From Streptomyces sp. YIM 130001 (GTDB lineage: Bacteria; Actinomycetota; Actinomycetes; Streptomycetales; Streptomycetaceae), in assembly GCF_003574445.1 (NCBI RefSeq), contig NZ_KZ984553.1, positions 62,001-126,000 of the forward strand: a stretch of DNA of 64,000 nucleotides, written 5' to 3'. Each line of letters opens with the position of its first letter. The first letter of the stretch is position 1. The notes under the pieces were generated by a model. The model searched no databases, was not told the DNA's origin, and worked only from the letters and a program-made list of their open reading frames with translations. This document shows positions 42,785-51,749 of this stretch, one piece after another. A program made the position numbers and the translations under genes.

Positions 42785-43764
42785 TGACTGACGCAGGGAC
42801 CACCGGCCCGGCGGACGACACCGCACGCACGCCGCCGGACCGCGCGCGGCAAGACCTCGCGCCCCGGCACGGGACCCAGATCGACCGAGTACGGCACTTC
42901 AACCGCACCGTCACCGAACGCGTCGGCGCGCTGCACGATCACTACCTCGGCCGCGACCGCCCCGTCGGCGAGGCCCGGCTGCTCTGGGAGATCAGCGAGC
43001 AGCCCCAGGACGTGCGCCGGCTGCGCGGGCGCCTGGGCCTCGACTCGGGATACCTGAGCCGGCTGCTGCGCTCCCTGGAGTCCGCCGGCCTGATCACCGT
43101 CGACCAGCAGCCGCGCGACCGCCGGGTGCGCACGGTCCGGCTCACCGCGGCGGGCCGCGCCGAGCACGCCGTACTCGACGAGCGCAGCGACGAACTGGCC
43201 GGATCGCTCCTCCGCCCTCTCAACACAGGCCAGCGAGTCCGGCTCGTGGCCGCGATGGCCGAGGTGGACCGGCTCCTGACGGCCGCGACCGTGACCCTCG
43301 ACGTCGTCGACCCGGACCACACGGACGCGCGGTGGTGTCTGGAGTCCTACTTCACGGAGTTGCAGGAGTCGTTCGACACCGGCTTCGAGCCCGGCCGCAG
43401 CCTGCTGCCCGATGCGGGCGAACTCCGGCCGCCGAAGGGCCTGTTCCTGGTCGCCCGGCTGCGCGGCGAGCCCGTCGGCTGCGCCGGGCTGAAGCTGCCG
43501 CCGCGCGCCCCGGCGGAGGTCAAGCGGATGTGGGTGGCGCCCGGCGCTCGGGGACTCGGCCTCGCGCGCCGCTTCCTCGCCGAGCTGGAATCACAGGCCG
43601 CGCGGCACGGACGCGACCTGCTCCGCCTGGACACCAACAAGGAGCTCGACAGCGCGATCGGCCTGTACCGCTCCTCCGGTTTCCGGGAGGTACCGGCTTT
43701 CAACGACGAGCCGTACGCCCATCACTGGTTCGAGAAGCGGATCACGGATCCGACCCCGCAGTGA
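42784..43764 (+). CDS. MarR-GNAT fusion protein
   Basis: A protein of 326 residues. Residues 40-160 are a MarR winged helix (RLRGRLGLDSGYLSRLLRSL, ESAGLITVDQQPRDRRVRTV). Residues 170-320 are a GNAT acetyltransferase (VKRMWVAPGARGLGLARRFL, with the acetyl-CoA loop ARGLGLAR). Such fusions occur in actinobacteria, acetylating an unknown substrate under self-control. There is no Shine-Dalgarno sequence; the promoter layout suggests leaderless translation. Confidence 0.9.
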   Translation: MTDAGTTGPADDTARTPPDRARQDLAPRHGTQIDRVRHFNRTVTERVGALHDHYLGRDRPVGEARLLWEISEQPQDVRRLRGRLGLDSGYLSRLLRSLESAGLITVDQQPRDRRVRTVRLTAAGRAEHAVLDERSDELAGSLLRPLNTGQRVRLVAAMAEVDRLLTAATVTLDVVDPDHTDARWCLESYFTELQESFDTGFEPGRSLLPDAGELRPPKGLFLVARLRGEPVGCAGLKLPPRAPAEVKRMWVAPGARGLGLARRFLAELESQAARHGRDLLRLDTNKELDSAIGLYRSSGFREVPAFNDEPYAHHWFEKRITDPTPQ

Positions 43765-43810
43765 CGCACACCCCGGACACGCGCCGGAGCCCCCTCACGC
43801 CGGAACCACA

Positions 43811-44467
43811 TCAGTCCACCGCTTCGCCCGTAGGTCCGCTGTCCTCGGACGTGCCGCCCGCCGGACCCAGCGACCGGCCCGCCCACTGTTCGACGTGCCA
43901 GCCTTCACCGGGTGAACCGGTGACGACGACGACACCGGTGTTCTGCAGTTCGTGCGTGGTCGCGAACTCCAGGTCGACATTCGCGGCGCGAGCCGCTGAC
44001 CACATACGGATGGCCGCGCCGTGACTGACCATGGCCACCGTCGCCACCCCGGCGTGCGAGGCCTCCTCCACGACCGCGTCGAACCGGCCCAGAGCCTCCA
44101 CGCCGCTCTCGCCGCCCGGCATCCGGAGCTCGGTGTCGCCCGCGGCCCAGGCGAAGGCGGTGGTCATGTACGTCTTGATCGCACCGTCGTCCCCGCGCAT
44201 CTCCAGGTCGCCCGCGGCGAGCTCCCGGATGCCGTCCCGCACGCGCACCTCGAGTCCTGTCCGGACCGCCAGCGGTGCGGCGGTCAGCTGTGTCCGCACC
44301 AGGGTCGAGGCGTAGAGGGCCCCGATCCGTTCGTCCGCCAGTGCGGTCGGGAGCGCCTGGGCCTGCTGCTCTCCCAGCGGCGTAAGCCCTGGTCCAGGCA
44401 CCGCTGTGTCCAGCAGGTGCTGGAGGTTGGACGGGGTCTGGCCGTGACGGATGAGCAGCAGGCGCAT
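43811..44467 (-). CDS. histidine phosphatase family protein
   Basis: A protein of 218 residues starting MRLLLIRHGQTPSN, with the RHG phosphohistidine motif, a second His in VAMVSHGAAIRMW and the acid in RDGIRELAAGDLE. The phosphoglycerate mutase-like fold acts on small phosphoesters or sugar phosphates; specificity unknown. AAGGA lies nine bases before ATG. Confidence 0.9.
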   Translation of the reverse strand: MRLLLIRHGQTPSNLQHLLDTAVPGPGLTPLGEQQAQALPTALADERIGALYASTLVRTQLTAAPLAVRTGLEVRVRDGIRELAAGDLEMRGDDGAIKTYMTTAFAWAAGDTELRMPGGESGVEALGRFDAVVEEASHAGVATVAMVSHGAAIRMWSAARAANVDLEFATTHELQNTGVVVVTGSPGEGWHVEQWAGRSLGPAGGTSEDSGPTGEAVD

Positions 44468-44559
44468 ACGAGGGGGTCCTTCTGAGGAAGAGCGGTCCGG
44501 GAACCGGGGGGCGTGAACCTCCACTGTGGCACCTCGGCGCCGTGGACCGCGGCGCGCGC

Positions 44560-44590
44560 CGGCTCCCCGCCCCCGTCGGACGGGGAGCCG
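44560..44590 (-). terminator. terminator of the MFS gene
   Basis: A perfect 10-bp inverted repeat (44560-44569 with 44581-44590, loop 11 nt) between the MFS stop and the phosphatase start, both on the minus strand. Confidence 0.65.
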
Positions 44591-44603
44591 CGCCGCCGCC
44601 TTC

Positions 44604-46199
44604 CTACGCGCCGACGGGCTCGGCGGCCTTCTCCTCTGCCACGTCAGCGCGGACGGCGTCCTTCGGCCCTCGGAACGCGACGTAGAGGAAGAGAGCGCCC
44701 ATGACGGCGACGCCCGCCCACATGGCCTGCTGCCAGCCGTCGACGAAGGACTGCTGGGCGGCGTGGACGAGGTCCTGCGCGTGCGAGCCCGTGCCGTCGG
44801 CGACCTCCACCGCGTTGGCGATGCCCTCCCGTGCGGTGTCCGCGGCACCCTCGGGGATGCCGTGCAACCGGTCGTCGATGGCGCTGCGGTAGCCGGCGGC
44901 CAGGAGCGCGCCGAGCATGGCGACACCGAGCGCGGTGCCGAACTCGCGGGTGACGTCGTTGAGCGCGGAGGCCACGCCCTGCTTCGCACGCGGCAGCGAT
45001 CCGGTGATCGCCTCGGTCGAGGGCGTCATGGACAGGCCCATGCCGACGCCCATGGCGAGCATGCCCGGCAGGACGGTCGGGTAGCCGCCGTCGACCGAGA
45101 CGAAGAGGGCCATGAGGGCAAGACCGGTCCCGGCCAGGGCGATGCCCGTGGCCATGGTCGAGTGGGAGCCGATCCGCGCGGCCAGCTTCGGAGCCAGGCC
45201 GGACGTCATCATCATCATGACGGCCATGGGCATCAGCGCGACGGTGGACAGCAGCCCCGACCAACCGAGCACGGCCTGGAAGAACGGGTAGAGCACCACG
45301 GCGATGCCGGCCTGGACACCGAAGACCACGAGCAACGTGACGGACCCGCCGGCCAGGCCCCGCTCACGGAACAGTCGTACGTCCAGGAGGGCCGCGTCCC
45401 GGCGGCGCAGCTCCCAGGCGACGAAGGCGACCGCCGCGATGACGCCTACGGTCAGGCCGGTCAGTGTGACGGGCGCGGTCCAGCCGCGCTCGGGGCCCTC
45501 CTGCAGGACGAAGATGAGGCCCACCACGGCGACCGTGGACACCAGCGCGCCGACGGTGTCGAACCCGTGGTCCGACCGCTCCCGGGAGTCGGGTACGGCT
45601 TTCAGGGTCAGGGCGAGCGCCGCGACGACCAGCACCACGGGCAGGACGAACAGCCCGCGCCAGTCCGCCACATCGACAAGAAGGGCGGAGAGGAACATGC
45701 CGATGATGCCGCCGCCCCCGGCGACACCGGTCCACACTCCGATCGCCTTCCCGCGCTGCTCGTCGGGAAAGGTGGAGGTGATGACGGCCAGGGTGATCGG
45801 CATGATCATCGCAGCGCCGACACCACTGCCCACGCGCGCGGCGATCATCACCTCCGCCGTCGGAGCCAGCCCCCCGGCCACGCTCGCGGCACCGAAGACG
45901 CCGAGCCCGGCGAGCAGCATGGGCTTGCGCCCCAGGCGGTCCCCCACGGCGCCGAGCGGCAGCAGCAGCGCGGCCAGGGCGAGGGTGTAGATGTTGATGA
46001 TCCACAGGACGGTGCTCTGCGAGGCGTCGAACTCGACGGCCATGTGGGTCTGGGCGACGTTCAGGCTGGACACGGAGGCGACGACTGCCATCAGGGCGAC
46101 GGAGACCGCGACCAGAATCGTGCGCAACTGACGCGCATCCGGCGCGCCCCCGCCGTCCGCTTCCGTGGCTGCCCCCTGTGCGGAGTGGTTGGTACTCAT
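44604..46199 (-). CDS. MFS drug exporter, DHA2 family (14 TM)
   Basis: A protein of 531 residues with about 14 hydrophobic segments. Motif A is GAVGDRLGRKPMLLAG and motif C-like RVGSGVGAAMIMPITLAVIT is present, as in DHA2 proton antiporters of the QacA/EmrB kind. It exports small hydrophobic or cationic compounds. It is divergent from the XRE-cupin gene; the regulator next to it may control it. Confidence 0.92.
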   Translation of the reverse strand: MSTNHSAQGAATEADGGGAPDARQLRTILVAVSVALMAVVASVSSLNVAQTHMAVEFDASQSTVLWIINIYTLALAALLLPLGAVGDRLGRKPMLLAGLGVFGAASVAGGLAPTAEVMIAARVGSGVGAAMIMPITLAVITSTFPDEQRGKAIGVWTGVAGGGGIIGMFLSALLVDVADWRGLFVLPVVLVVAALALTLKAVPDSRERSDHGFDTVGALVSTVAVVGLIFVLQEGPERGWTAPVTLTGLTVGVIAAVAFVAWELRRRDAALLDVRLFRERGLAGGSVTLLVVFGVQAGIAVVLYPFFQAVLGWSGLLSTVALMPMAVMMMMTSGLAPKLAARIGSHSTMATGIALAGTGLALMALFVSVDGGYPTVLPGMLAMGVGMGLSMTPSTEAITGSLPRAKQGVASALNDVTREFGTALGVAMLGALLAAGYRSAIDDRLHGIPEGAADTAREGIANAVEVADGTGSHAQDLVHAAQQSFVDGWQQAMWAGVAVMGALFLYVAFRGPKDAVRADVAEEKAAEPVGA

Positions 46200-46384
46200 G
46201 GGTTCCTCTCGAAAAGCGCGTGCGGCGCCGGCTCCGGGGCGGATCCGGTGGTCGCCGGTGACGGGGCGCGAGCGGCCTGGCCGCCGCGCACATCAGGTCG
46301 GAAGTCGCCCGGTCACAGCCCGTACCCGGCGCTGGCGCGGGCCCCGGGCGTTCCGGACGATCTGAGACACGACGCTAACCTCGA

Positions 46385-46422
46385 CTTGCACCTGAGGCAT
46401 ACCATGTTGCCTATGACGCAAG
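46385..46422. promoter_or_regulatory. nested dyad over the XRE-cupin start region
   Basis: CTTGC-N5-AGGCA-N8-TGCCT-N5-GCAAG, a symmetric double inverted repeat. The inner arms flank the ATG at 46404. It suits binding by the encoded HTH protein for self-control. TAACCT at 46376 may be the -10 box. Confidence 0.5.
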
Positions 46423-47006
46423 AAGATGAAGGGCTCGACGGCCTCGTACGCAAACGGATCCGCGCGCTGCGCGTCGCGCAGGGCTGGTCCCTGGACGAGC
46501 TGGCCACCCGCGCGAACCTCAGCCAGTCCTCGCTGAGCCGCATCGAGAACGGCCGGCGCCGCCTCGCACTCGACCAGCTCGTCACCCTCGCCCGCGCCCT
46601 GGACACGACGCTCGACCAACTCGTCGAGACCGCGGCGGACGACGTCGTCTCCAGCCCGATGATCGACGGCACGCACGGCGTGATGCGCTGGCCCGTGAAG
46701 GGCGACCCGGGCATGACCGTCATGCGTCAGCGGATGACGGAACCGCCGCCCGACAATCCCTCGCGCATGCGTGCCCATCCCGGCCGGGAGTGGCTCGTGG
46801 TGCTGTCCGGCACCGCGGTCCTGATGCTCGGCCACCGCCGCTTCCGCGTCGAGACCAACCAGGCCGCAGAGTTCCCCACGATGATGCCGCACGCCATCGG
46901 CGCCGAGGGCGGCCCGTGCGAGATCCTGGGCATCTTCGACCGCGACGCGCGCCGCGGCCACCAGCGCGACGACGGCGCCGACGACACGCAGGACAACGGC
47001 AGTTGA
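46404..47006 (+). CDS. XRE-cupin transcriptional regulator
   Basis: A protein of 200 residues. The HTH_3 domain LRVAQGWSLDELATRANLSQ, then SSLSRIENGRR, lies in residues 20-70 and a cupin domain (HPGREWLVVLSGTAVLMLGH, RFRVETNQAAEFPTMMPHAI) in 115-185. Regulators of this type sense a small ligand in the cupin. GAGG six bases before ATG 46404 favours this over ATG 46413. It lies divergent from the MFS exporter and 100 bases before the amidohydrolase, either of which may be its target. Confidence 0.88.
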   Translation: MLPMTQEDEGLDGLVRKRIRALRVAQGWSLDELATRANLSQSSLSRIENGRRRLALDQLVTLARALDTTLDQLVETAADDVVSSPMIDGTHGVMRWPVKGDPGMTVMRQRMTEPPPDNPSRMRAHPGREWLVVLSGTAVLMLGHRRFRVETNQAAEFPTMMPHAIGAEGGPCEILGIFDRDARRGHQRDDGADDTQDNGS

Positions 47007-47105
47007 CCGGCCGACGGCGCGGGCGGCGGTGCCGGTGATCCCGACACCCCCTGCACGGAGCCACACTTGGAGCCGGGCACACCGCAACGAGCAGGAGGAG
47101 ACAAG

Positions 47106-48281
47106 ATGCTGATCACCGGTGACCGGGTACTGGTCGGCTCGGGGACCTACCTCGAGGACGGTGCCGTACTCGTCGAGGGCGAGTCGATCGTCGCGGTCGG
47201 CCCGCGGGGGCAGCTCGCGGAGCGGACGCCGGAGGACGTTGCCCGGTTCGAGACGTCCGGGACGATCGTCCCGGGACTGATCGACGCCCATGTGCACCTC
47301 TGCTTCGACGGCGGGACGGACCCGGTCGCCACGCTCCGTGCAACCTCGGACGAGGCACTCCTCACCGACATGCGCGGTCGCGCGGAACAGCTCCTGCGCA
47401 CGGGCGTCACCACGGTCCGCGACCTCGGCGACCGCCACGGCCTCGCCCTCCGCCTCGACGCGGAGATCGCGGCAGGCCGTGCGACGGGTCCTCGGATCGT
47501 CTCCGCAGGCACCCCCGTGACCACGGTCGGCGGCCACTGCCACTTCCTCGGTGGCGAGGTCTCGGGTGAAGCGGAGGTACGCCGTCTAGTGCGCGGCAAT
47601 CTCGCGGCCGGCGCCCGGGTCATCAAGGCCATGGTCACGGGCGGCGGCCTGACGAAGGACGGTCCGCGGAGCTTCGAGAGCCAGTTCTCCGCCGAGGAAC
47701 TCGATGCCCTGGTGGACGAAGCGCACCGGGCGGGCGTACCGGTGGCCGCGCACGCACACGGAGCGGACGGCATCGAGGCCGCCGTGGACGCCGGCGTGGA
47801 CAGCATCGAGCACTGCACATGGATGACGGCCACAGGCTTCGAGCTCCGCAAAGACGTGCTGCGGCGGATCGTCGACCGGTCCGTCAAGGTCTGCCCGACG
47901 GTCAGCCCGCACTGGCCCATGCTGCCGAAGTTCTTCGGCGAGGAGCAGGCCGAGGCGATGACCGACCTGATCCGGCAGATGGCCGAGGCCGGCGTACCGC
48001 TCGTCGCCGGCACCGACGCCGGTGTCCAACGCGCGGGCTTCGACGGGCTGGTGACCGCGCTGGGCTTCTACGTCCACCTCGGACTGCCGAACAGCACGAT
48101 CATCGACATGGCCACCTCCCGCGCGGCCGACGCACTGGGTCTCGCCGACACCACGGGCCGGCTCGCACCGGGATACCGCGCCGACCTCCTCGTGGTGGAC
48201 GGCGACCCGATCGCGGATCTCAACGCCTTGAACGCGGTCACGGCGGTCTTCGCCTCAGGGCGCAGGCTCGAGGCAAGCTGA
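47106..48281 (+). CDS. metal-dependent amidohydrolase (imidazolonepropionase/prolidase-like)
   Basis: A protein of 391 residues with AGGAGG upstream of ATG. TIM-barrel metal motifs are LIDAHVHL (HxH), ARVIKAMVTGGG (bridging Lys), VAAHAHG, SIEHCTWM and VAGTDAGV (Asp). The VKAMVTGGG/TDAG combination fits the Zn amidohydrolases related to Xaa-Pro/Xaa-Arg dipeptidases and imidazolonepropionase. It cleaves an amide or dipeptide; specificity is unknown. Intact, and the last ordinary gene before the decayed region. Confidence 0.88.
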   Translation: MLITGDRVLVGSGTYLEDGAVLVEGESIVAVGPRGQLAERTPEDVARFETSGTIVPGLIDAHVHLCFDGGTDPVATLRATSDEALLTDMRGRAEQLLRTGVTTVRDLGDRHGLALRLDAEIAAGRATGPRIVSAGTPVTTVGGHCHFLGGEVSGEAEVRRLVRGNLAAGARVIKAMVTGGGLTKDGPRSFESQFSAEELDALVDEAHRAGVPVAAHAHGADGIEAAVDAGVDSIEHCTWMTATGFELRKDVLRRIVDRSVKVCPTVSPHWPMLPKFFGEEQAEAMTDLIRQMAEAGVPLVAGTDAGVQRAGFDGLVTALGFYVHLGLPNSTIIDMATSRAADALGLADTTGRLAPGYRADLLVVDGDPIADLNALNAVTAVFASGRRLEAS

Positions 48282-49061
48282 GCACCCCTAACCCGCCACC
48301 CCTCACAGCCAGTTGACCTACCGACGCCGAGCAGCCGTGCCCGCTGCTGCTTCAGAGCTGCGAACCCACGTCGCCCGCACGCGCCCAGTTCCTCACCAGG
48401 AAAGGGCACAACGTGACAAGCGCCGGTCGAACCTCCCCTGCCCCCACCGGGCGGCGCTGATCACGCAACCGGATACGTGCGCCCAGAACCTGCGCGCACG
48501 ACCTGCGCGCACCGCTTGCGTGCACAACTGAAGCAGGATCGGCGGCATCCCCGATTCGTTCAAGGCACGCAGGGCGACCTGCCGCCCGGACGGACATGGC
48601 GCTCCGCGAACGCACCGAAGACGCGGCTGCCGGCTTCCGTGAGAGCGAACAACGCCCCGTAGACATCGTCGAGTTGACGATTCAGGCGGGTACGAAACAC
48701 TCTTGACACTCCGTCAGGCGCGCGCCGCCGACGCAGGTGACCGGACGACCGGCGAACGCCAGCGCAATGGTGACGACCAGGGTGACCGTGAGAGGCGCTG
48801 TTGATTCGTGGGCGCCGATGAATTCTTCGCCCCGCTCTTGTCGTCCTCGATGCAGTTGCTGCCCGGGAACCTCGCATACGTTCCCGTGGTGACCGAGGAC
48901 GGCCTGACGGCGGGAGCCCGCAAGGCGTTGGTCCGCGCGTGACTGCGCCGTGCCGTCCGTACGCGAGTCGAATCCTGCTCAACGAACTGAAGGGCCGGTC
49001 AACCGCCTTGCTCTGCAGTGCGGTTGTGCCCGCCGAGTGCAGTGACGGAGAGGAGTTTCAG
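48282..49061. other. 780-base decayed interval
   Basis: No intact gene. The plus-strand frame at 48808-48942 looks like a C-terminal protein remnant (listed separately). A minus-strand frame near 48562-48700 encodes RVFRTRLNRQLDDVYGALFA, continuing with LTEAGSRVFGAFAERHVRPG, protein-like but unassigned. Direct repeats CCTGCGCGCAC occur near 48490. The last 60 bases carry the promoter and GGAGAGGAG site of the following gene. Confidence 0.5.
48808..48942 (+). pseudogene. C-terminal remnant of an unidentified gene
   Basis: 44 codons (GADEFFAPLLSSSMQLLPGN, then LAYVPVVTEDGLTAGARKAL) with good codon bias, ending in TGA. An in-frame stop sits just upstream, so only the tail of a gene seems to remain. 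Family not recognised. Confidence 0.4.
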
Positions 49062-50213
49062 ATGGCAGCGCGCACGATACGGACCGGAGCGGTGGGCCTG
49101 GCGGCGGCAGCCGCCTTGGTCGCGGCGTCCTTCACCTCGTCAGCCGCGGCCGGCGGCGCCGGCGACCACCAGCAGACCCAGGCAGCCATGGACGCCGCCG
49201 TGGACAGCGGGGTGCCCGGCGTATCCGGACAGGTCAAGGACAACAACTCGATCTGGATGGGGACTTCGGGCGTAGGAGACGTGAAGACGGGCGAGCCGCG
49301 TTCGGGCGTCGACCGCTACCGCATCGGCAGCATGACCAAGACGTTCGTGGCGACAGTGCTGCTCCAGCTGGAGTCGGAAGGCAAGCTCGACCTCGACGAC
49401 AAGGTCGACACATGGCTGCCCGGCGTGGTGGAGGGGAACGGCCACGACGGCCGGCAGATCACGGTGCGCCAACTGCTCAACCACACCAGCGGGATCTTCA
49501 GTTACACCGGAGATGCCGAGTTCCTGGACCTGAACTTCACCGAGAAGTTCCTCGAGCACCGCTACGACACCTACACACCCCAGCAGTTGGTCGACATGGC
49601 GATGCGTCACGAGCCGACCTTCGAGCCGGGCGCCGGCTGGAGCTACTCGAACACGAACTACGTACTGGCCGGAATGATCATCGAGAAGGTGTCGGGCCAC
49701 TCGTACGAGACCGAGATCGAACGGCGCATCATCGGACCGCTCGACCTCACCGCCACCTCCGTGCCGCGCACAGGCACTTCGCTGCCGGAGCCGAGCTCCC
49801 GCGCGTACTCCAAGCTCTCCCTAGCCCCCCAGCCGACGGACCCGACGCACGACATCACGGAACTCAATCCGTCGGTCGCGGGAGCGGCGGGAGCGATCAT
49901 CTCCGACTCCGGCGATCTGAACCGCTTCTACTCGGCCCTGTTCGGCGGGAAGTTGCTGCCGGCCGCACAACTCGAGGCGATGAAGACCACCGTCCCAGTC
50001 GAAGGTGCCCCGTTCCAGGCCTACGGCCTCGGCCTGATGAAGTCCGACCTGTCGTGCGGTACTTCGGTGTGGGGGCACGGCGGCAACATCCAAGGCTCCG
50101 CGTCCCAGGCCGTGGCCACGGCGGACGGCAAGCACGCGCTCGCCTTCAACTTCAACGGCGACTGGGCCGGCGACAGTCAGGCCGTCATCGAGGCGGAGTA
50201 CTGCCCACAGTGA
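49062..50213 (+). CDS. secreted serine hydrolase, D-Ala-D-Ala carboxypeptidase/class C beta-lactamase family
   Basis: A protein of 383 residues with GGAGAGGAG upstream of ATG and a signal peptide (cleavage near residue 28). Serine hydrolase motifs: SMTK (SxxK, about 90), YSNTNY (YxN, about 193) and WGHGGN (HxG, about 339). It matches R61-type carboxypeptidases of Streptomyces, which act on peptidoglycan stem peptides outside the cell. It is not part of the downstream mobile element. A terminator follows. Confidence 0.92.
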   Translation: MAARTIRTGAVGLAAAAALVAASFTSSAAAGGAGDHQQTQAAMDAAVDSGVPGVSGQVKDNNSIWMGTSGVGDVKTGEPRSGVDRYRIGSMTKTFVATVLLQLESEGKLDLDDKVDTWLPGVVEGNGHDGRQITVRQLLNHTSGIFSYTGDAEFLDLNFTEKFLEHRYDTYTPQQLVDMAMRHEPTFEPGAGWSYSNTNYVLAGMIIEKVSGHSYETEIERRIIGPLDLTATSVPRTGTSLPEPSSRAYSKLSLAPQPTDPTHDITELNPSVAGAAGAIISDSGDLNRFYSALFGGKLLPAAQLEAMKTTVPVEGAPFQAYGLGLMKSDLSCGTSVWGHGGNIQGSASQAVATADGKHALAFNFNGDWAGDSQAVIEAEYCPQ

Positions 50214-50999
50214 ACGCAAGCCGGCGGGCCCAGGTTTCCACCGGTGCCCGCCGGCGCCCCCACGGCACCACCGCGTGTTCAGGCTTTCTCGACGAGAAGA
50301 ACGAAGTCGTCCGTGTTGGGCTTGTTCGGAAAGTCCCAGCTGCCGGAGAACTCCTGCTCCTACCTGCCGAGTTCCTCGAAAAAGCCGAGCCGACAGTTAT
50401 TGAGCCGACCCCCTCGAGAATCCACAGAAACAGCCCGCTGACCCTCAGGACATAGACCAGAGCGGCACCGTAAGCAACCGTTCCGCCTATTCGCATGATG
50501 CGCGGCAGCGATCGCCATGGGCGAACAGTGCCCTCTCGTTCCCGCCATTCCACGCCACCTCGGCCTTGCCCGCCCCCTCCCCCACCGTCGCCTGCCCTGC
50601 AGTCTCGGCGGCTCTCAGTTCGGCCGGGGCCGCCCCACCCGGGCTCCAGGGGCGAGCTGGGCACCTCGTCTCCGTCCAGCTCAGACAGTCGCCGACAAAC
50701 AGTCGCCGCCAAAGGTCCCACCCGACGAGGACCTTTGCCGGATCGCTTCGCGCCGCGGAACCCGCTATGTTTCTTGTGCGACGAGAAATCGCCTCACACG
50801 TTGAGGTAGATCTTGCCGTACGGTCACCGCACGGTGATCGGCAAGGGAAAGTAGTACCAGCGTCAGGCGTGCCCGCCCGGCCCGCCCGAAAAGACGCGCG
50901 GGCGAACCCAGTGAATAAATTCCTGGGTTCCCGGTACCGCTATCCCATCAGACAGCTCCGTTTCCGGGAATCCAGTCCCTCCCGAATCGGAGTTTTCTT
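50214..50999. other. 786-base interval with gene relics and an inverted repeat
   Basis: No intact gene. A terminator lies at 50220-50255. On the minus strand 50279-50362 a tail EFSGSWDFPNKPNTDDFVLL, then VEKA and a stop, looks like the end of a lost gene, and MRIGGTVAYGAALVYVLRVS near 50440-50500 looks like a membrane-protein start in another frame. A dyad lies at 50812-50845: CTTGCCG/CGGCAAG outer arms with an inner GGTCACCG/CGGTGATC (one mismatch). Confidence 0.5.
50220..50255 (+). terminator. terminator of the secreted serine hydrolase gene
   Basis: A perfect 10-bp inverted repeat (50220-50229 with 50246-50255, loop 16 nt), six bases past the stop. Confidence 0.65.
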
Positions 51000-51389
51000 A
51001 TGTCTGACATCGAGCGCAACAAGCAGGTCGTCGTGGACTACTACCAGACCGCTTTCGGCGGCGATCCGGAGCGGGCCGTCGCCGACCACTTCGGACCGGT
51101 CTACGTCCAGCACAACCCGGACGCGGAGGACGGCCCCGAAGCATTCGTCGGCTTCGTGCGGTGGCTTCGCAGCGAGTACCCGGAGCTGAAGCTCGACATC
51201 AAGCGTGTCATCGCCGAGGGCGACATGGTCGCCACCCACTCCCACCTGGATCTCGAGCCGAACAACCCGGACAACCCCGGCCGCGCCCTGGCGGACTACT
51301 TCCGCCTGGAGAACGGCAAGGTCGTCGAGCACTGGGACGTCATCCAGGACGTGCCCGTCGAGGCCGCCAACTCCAACGGGATGTTCTGA
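51000..51389 (+). CDS. SnoaL-like (NTF2-fold) protein
   Basis: A protein of 129 residues, starting MSDIERNKQVVVDYYQTAFG, with CGGAG seven bases before ATG. YVQHNPDAEDGPEAFVGFVR and FRLENGKVVEHWDVIQDVP are hallmarks of SnoaL-like polyketide-cyclase-fold proteins of general metabolism. The reaction is unknown. It overlaps by one base the start of a second SnoaL-like gene, which is disrupted. Confidence 0.88.
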   Translation: MSDIERNKQVVVDYYQTAFGGDPERAVADHFGPVYVQHNPDAEDGPEAFVGFVRWLRSEYPELKLDIKRVIAEGDMVATHSHLDLEPNNPDNPGRALADYFRLENGKVVEHWDVIQDVPVEAANSNGMF

Positions 51390-51613
51390 TGGAGACAAGT
51401 CCCGCTGCGTCGAGCCCTGTTGAGGTCGTGCGACGCCAGTACCTGGCAGCAGCCACCGGCGATCTCGACGCCTGGCGCGAGGTCGTGGCCGACGACGTCG
51501 AGTGGACCGAGACGGCGGGTTTCCCGCTCGCCGGTACTTACCGAACTCCGGACGGAGTGATCGCCGGAGTCTTCGACCGGCTCGCCGCGGCTTGGGACGG
51601 CTGGACCACCCAC
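51389..51613 (+). pseudogene. 5' fragment of a second SnoaL-like gene, interrupted by the mobile element
   Basis: 75 codons from METSPAASSPVEVVRRQYLA to VFDRLAAAWDGWTTH, the first half of an NTF2-like domain, in the TGATG-coupled position after the intact SnoaL gene. After His 75 the sequence stops resembling the family. The missing second half, starting DDTYIADGERVVVLARYSAT, lies at 57139-57321. Joined, they make 135 residues, the family's normal length. Confidence 0.8.
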
Positions 51614-51701
51614 TGCCTTTCTCTTGGGGTGGATCAGCGAGGGCGTTCAGGAAGCGCGATGACTGTCGAGCTCAGCGGTGTGCGCCCGCTACCGCCTAGG
51701 T

Positions 51702-51719
51702 GTGCGACACGTGTCGCAC
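51702..51719. promoter_or_regulatory. 18-bp perfect palindrome before the cargo gene
   Basis: GTGCGACAC followed directly by its complement GTGTCGCAC. It ends 30 bases before the cargo GTG, as an operator would. However, its half-sites resemble the GTGYRCGAC words at the other end of the element, so it may be a recombinase-binding end site instead. Confidence 0.55.
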
Positions 51720-51749
51720 GTAGCGGCCTGATTGCACCAGGAGGATTCC

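Noticed and set aside
48960..48980. A tRNA T-loop-like GTCGAATCC
   Set aside because: No acceptor stem, anticodon stem or D-arm can be folded around it.
49062..50213. Including the first secreted serine hydrolase in the mobile element
   Set aside because: It lies upstream of the intact SnoaL gene, outside the split gene that defines the insertion, and has its own promoter and terminator.
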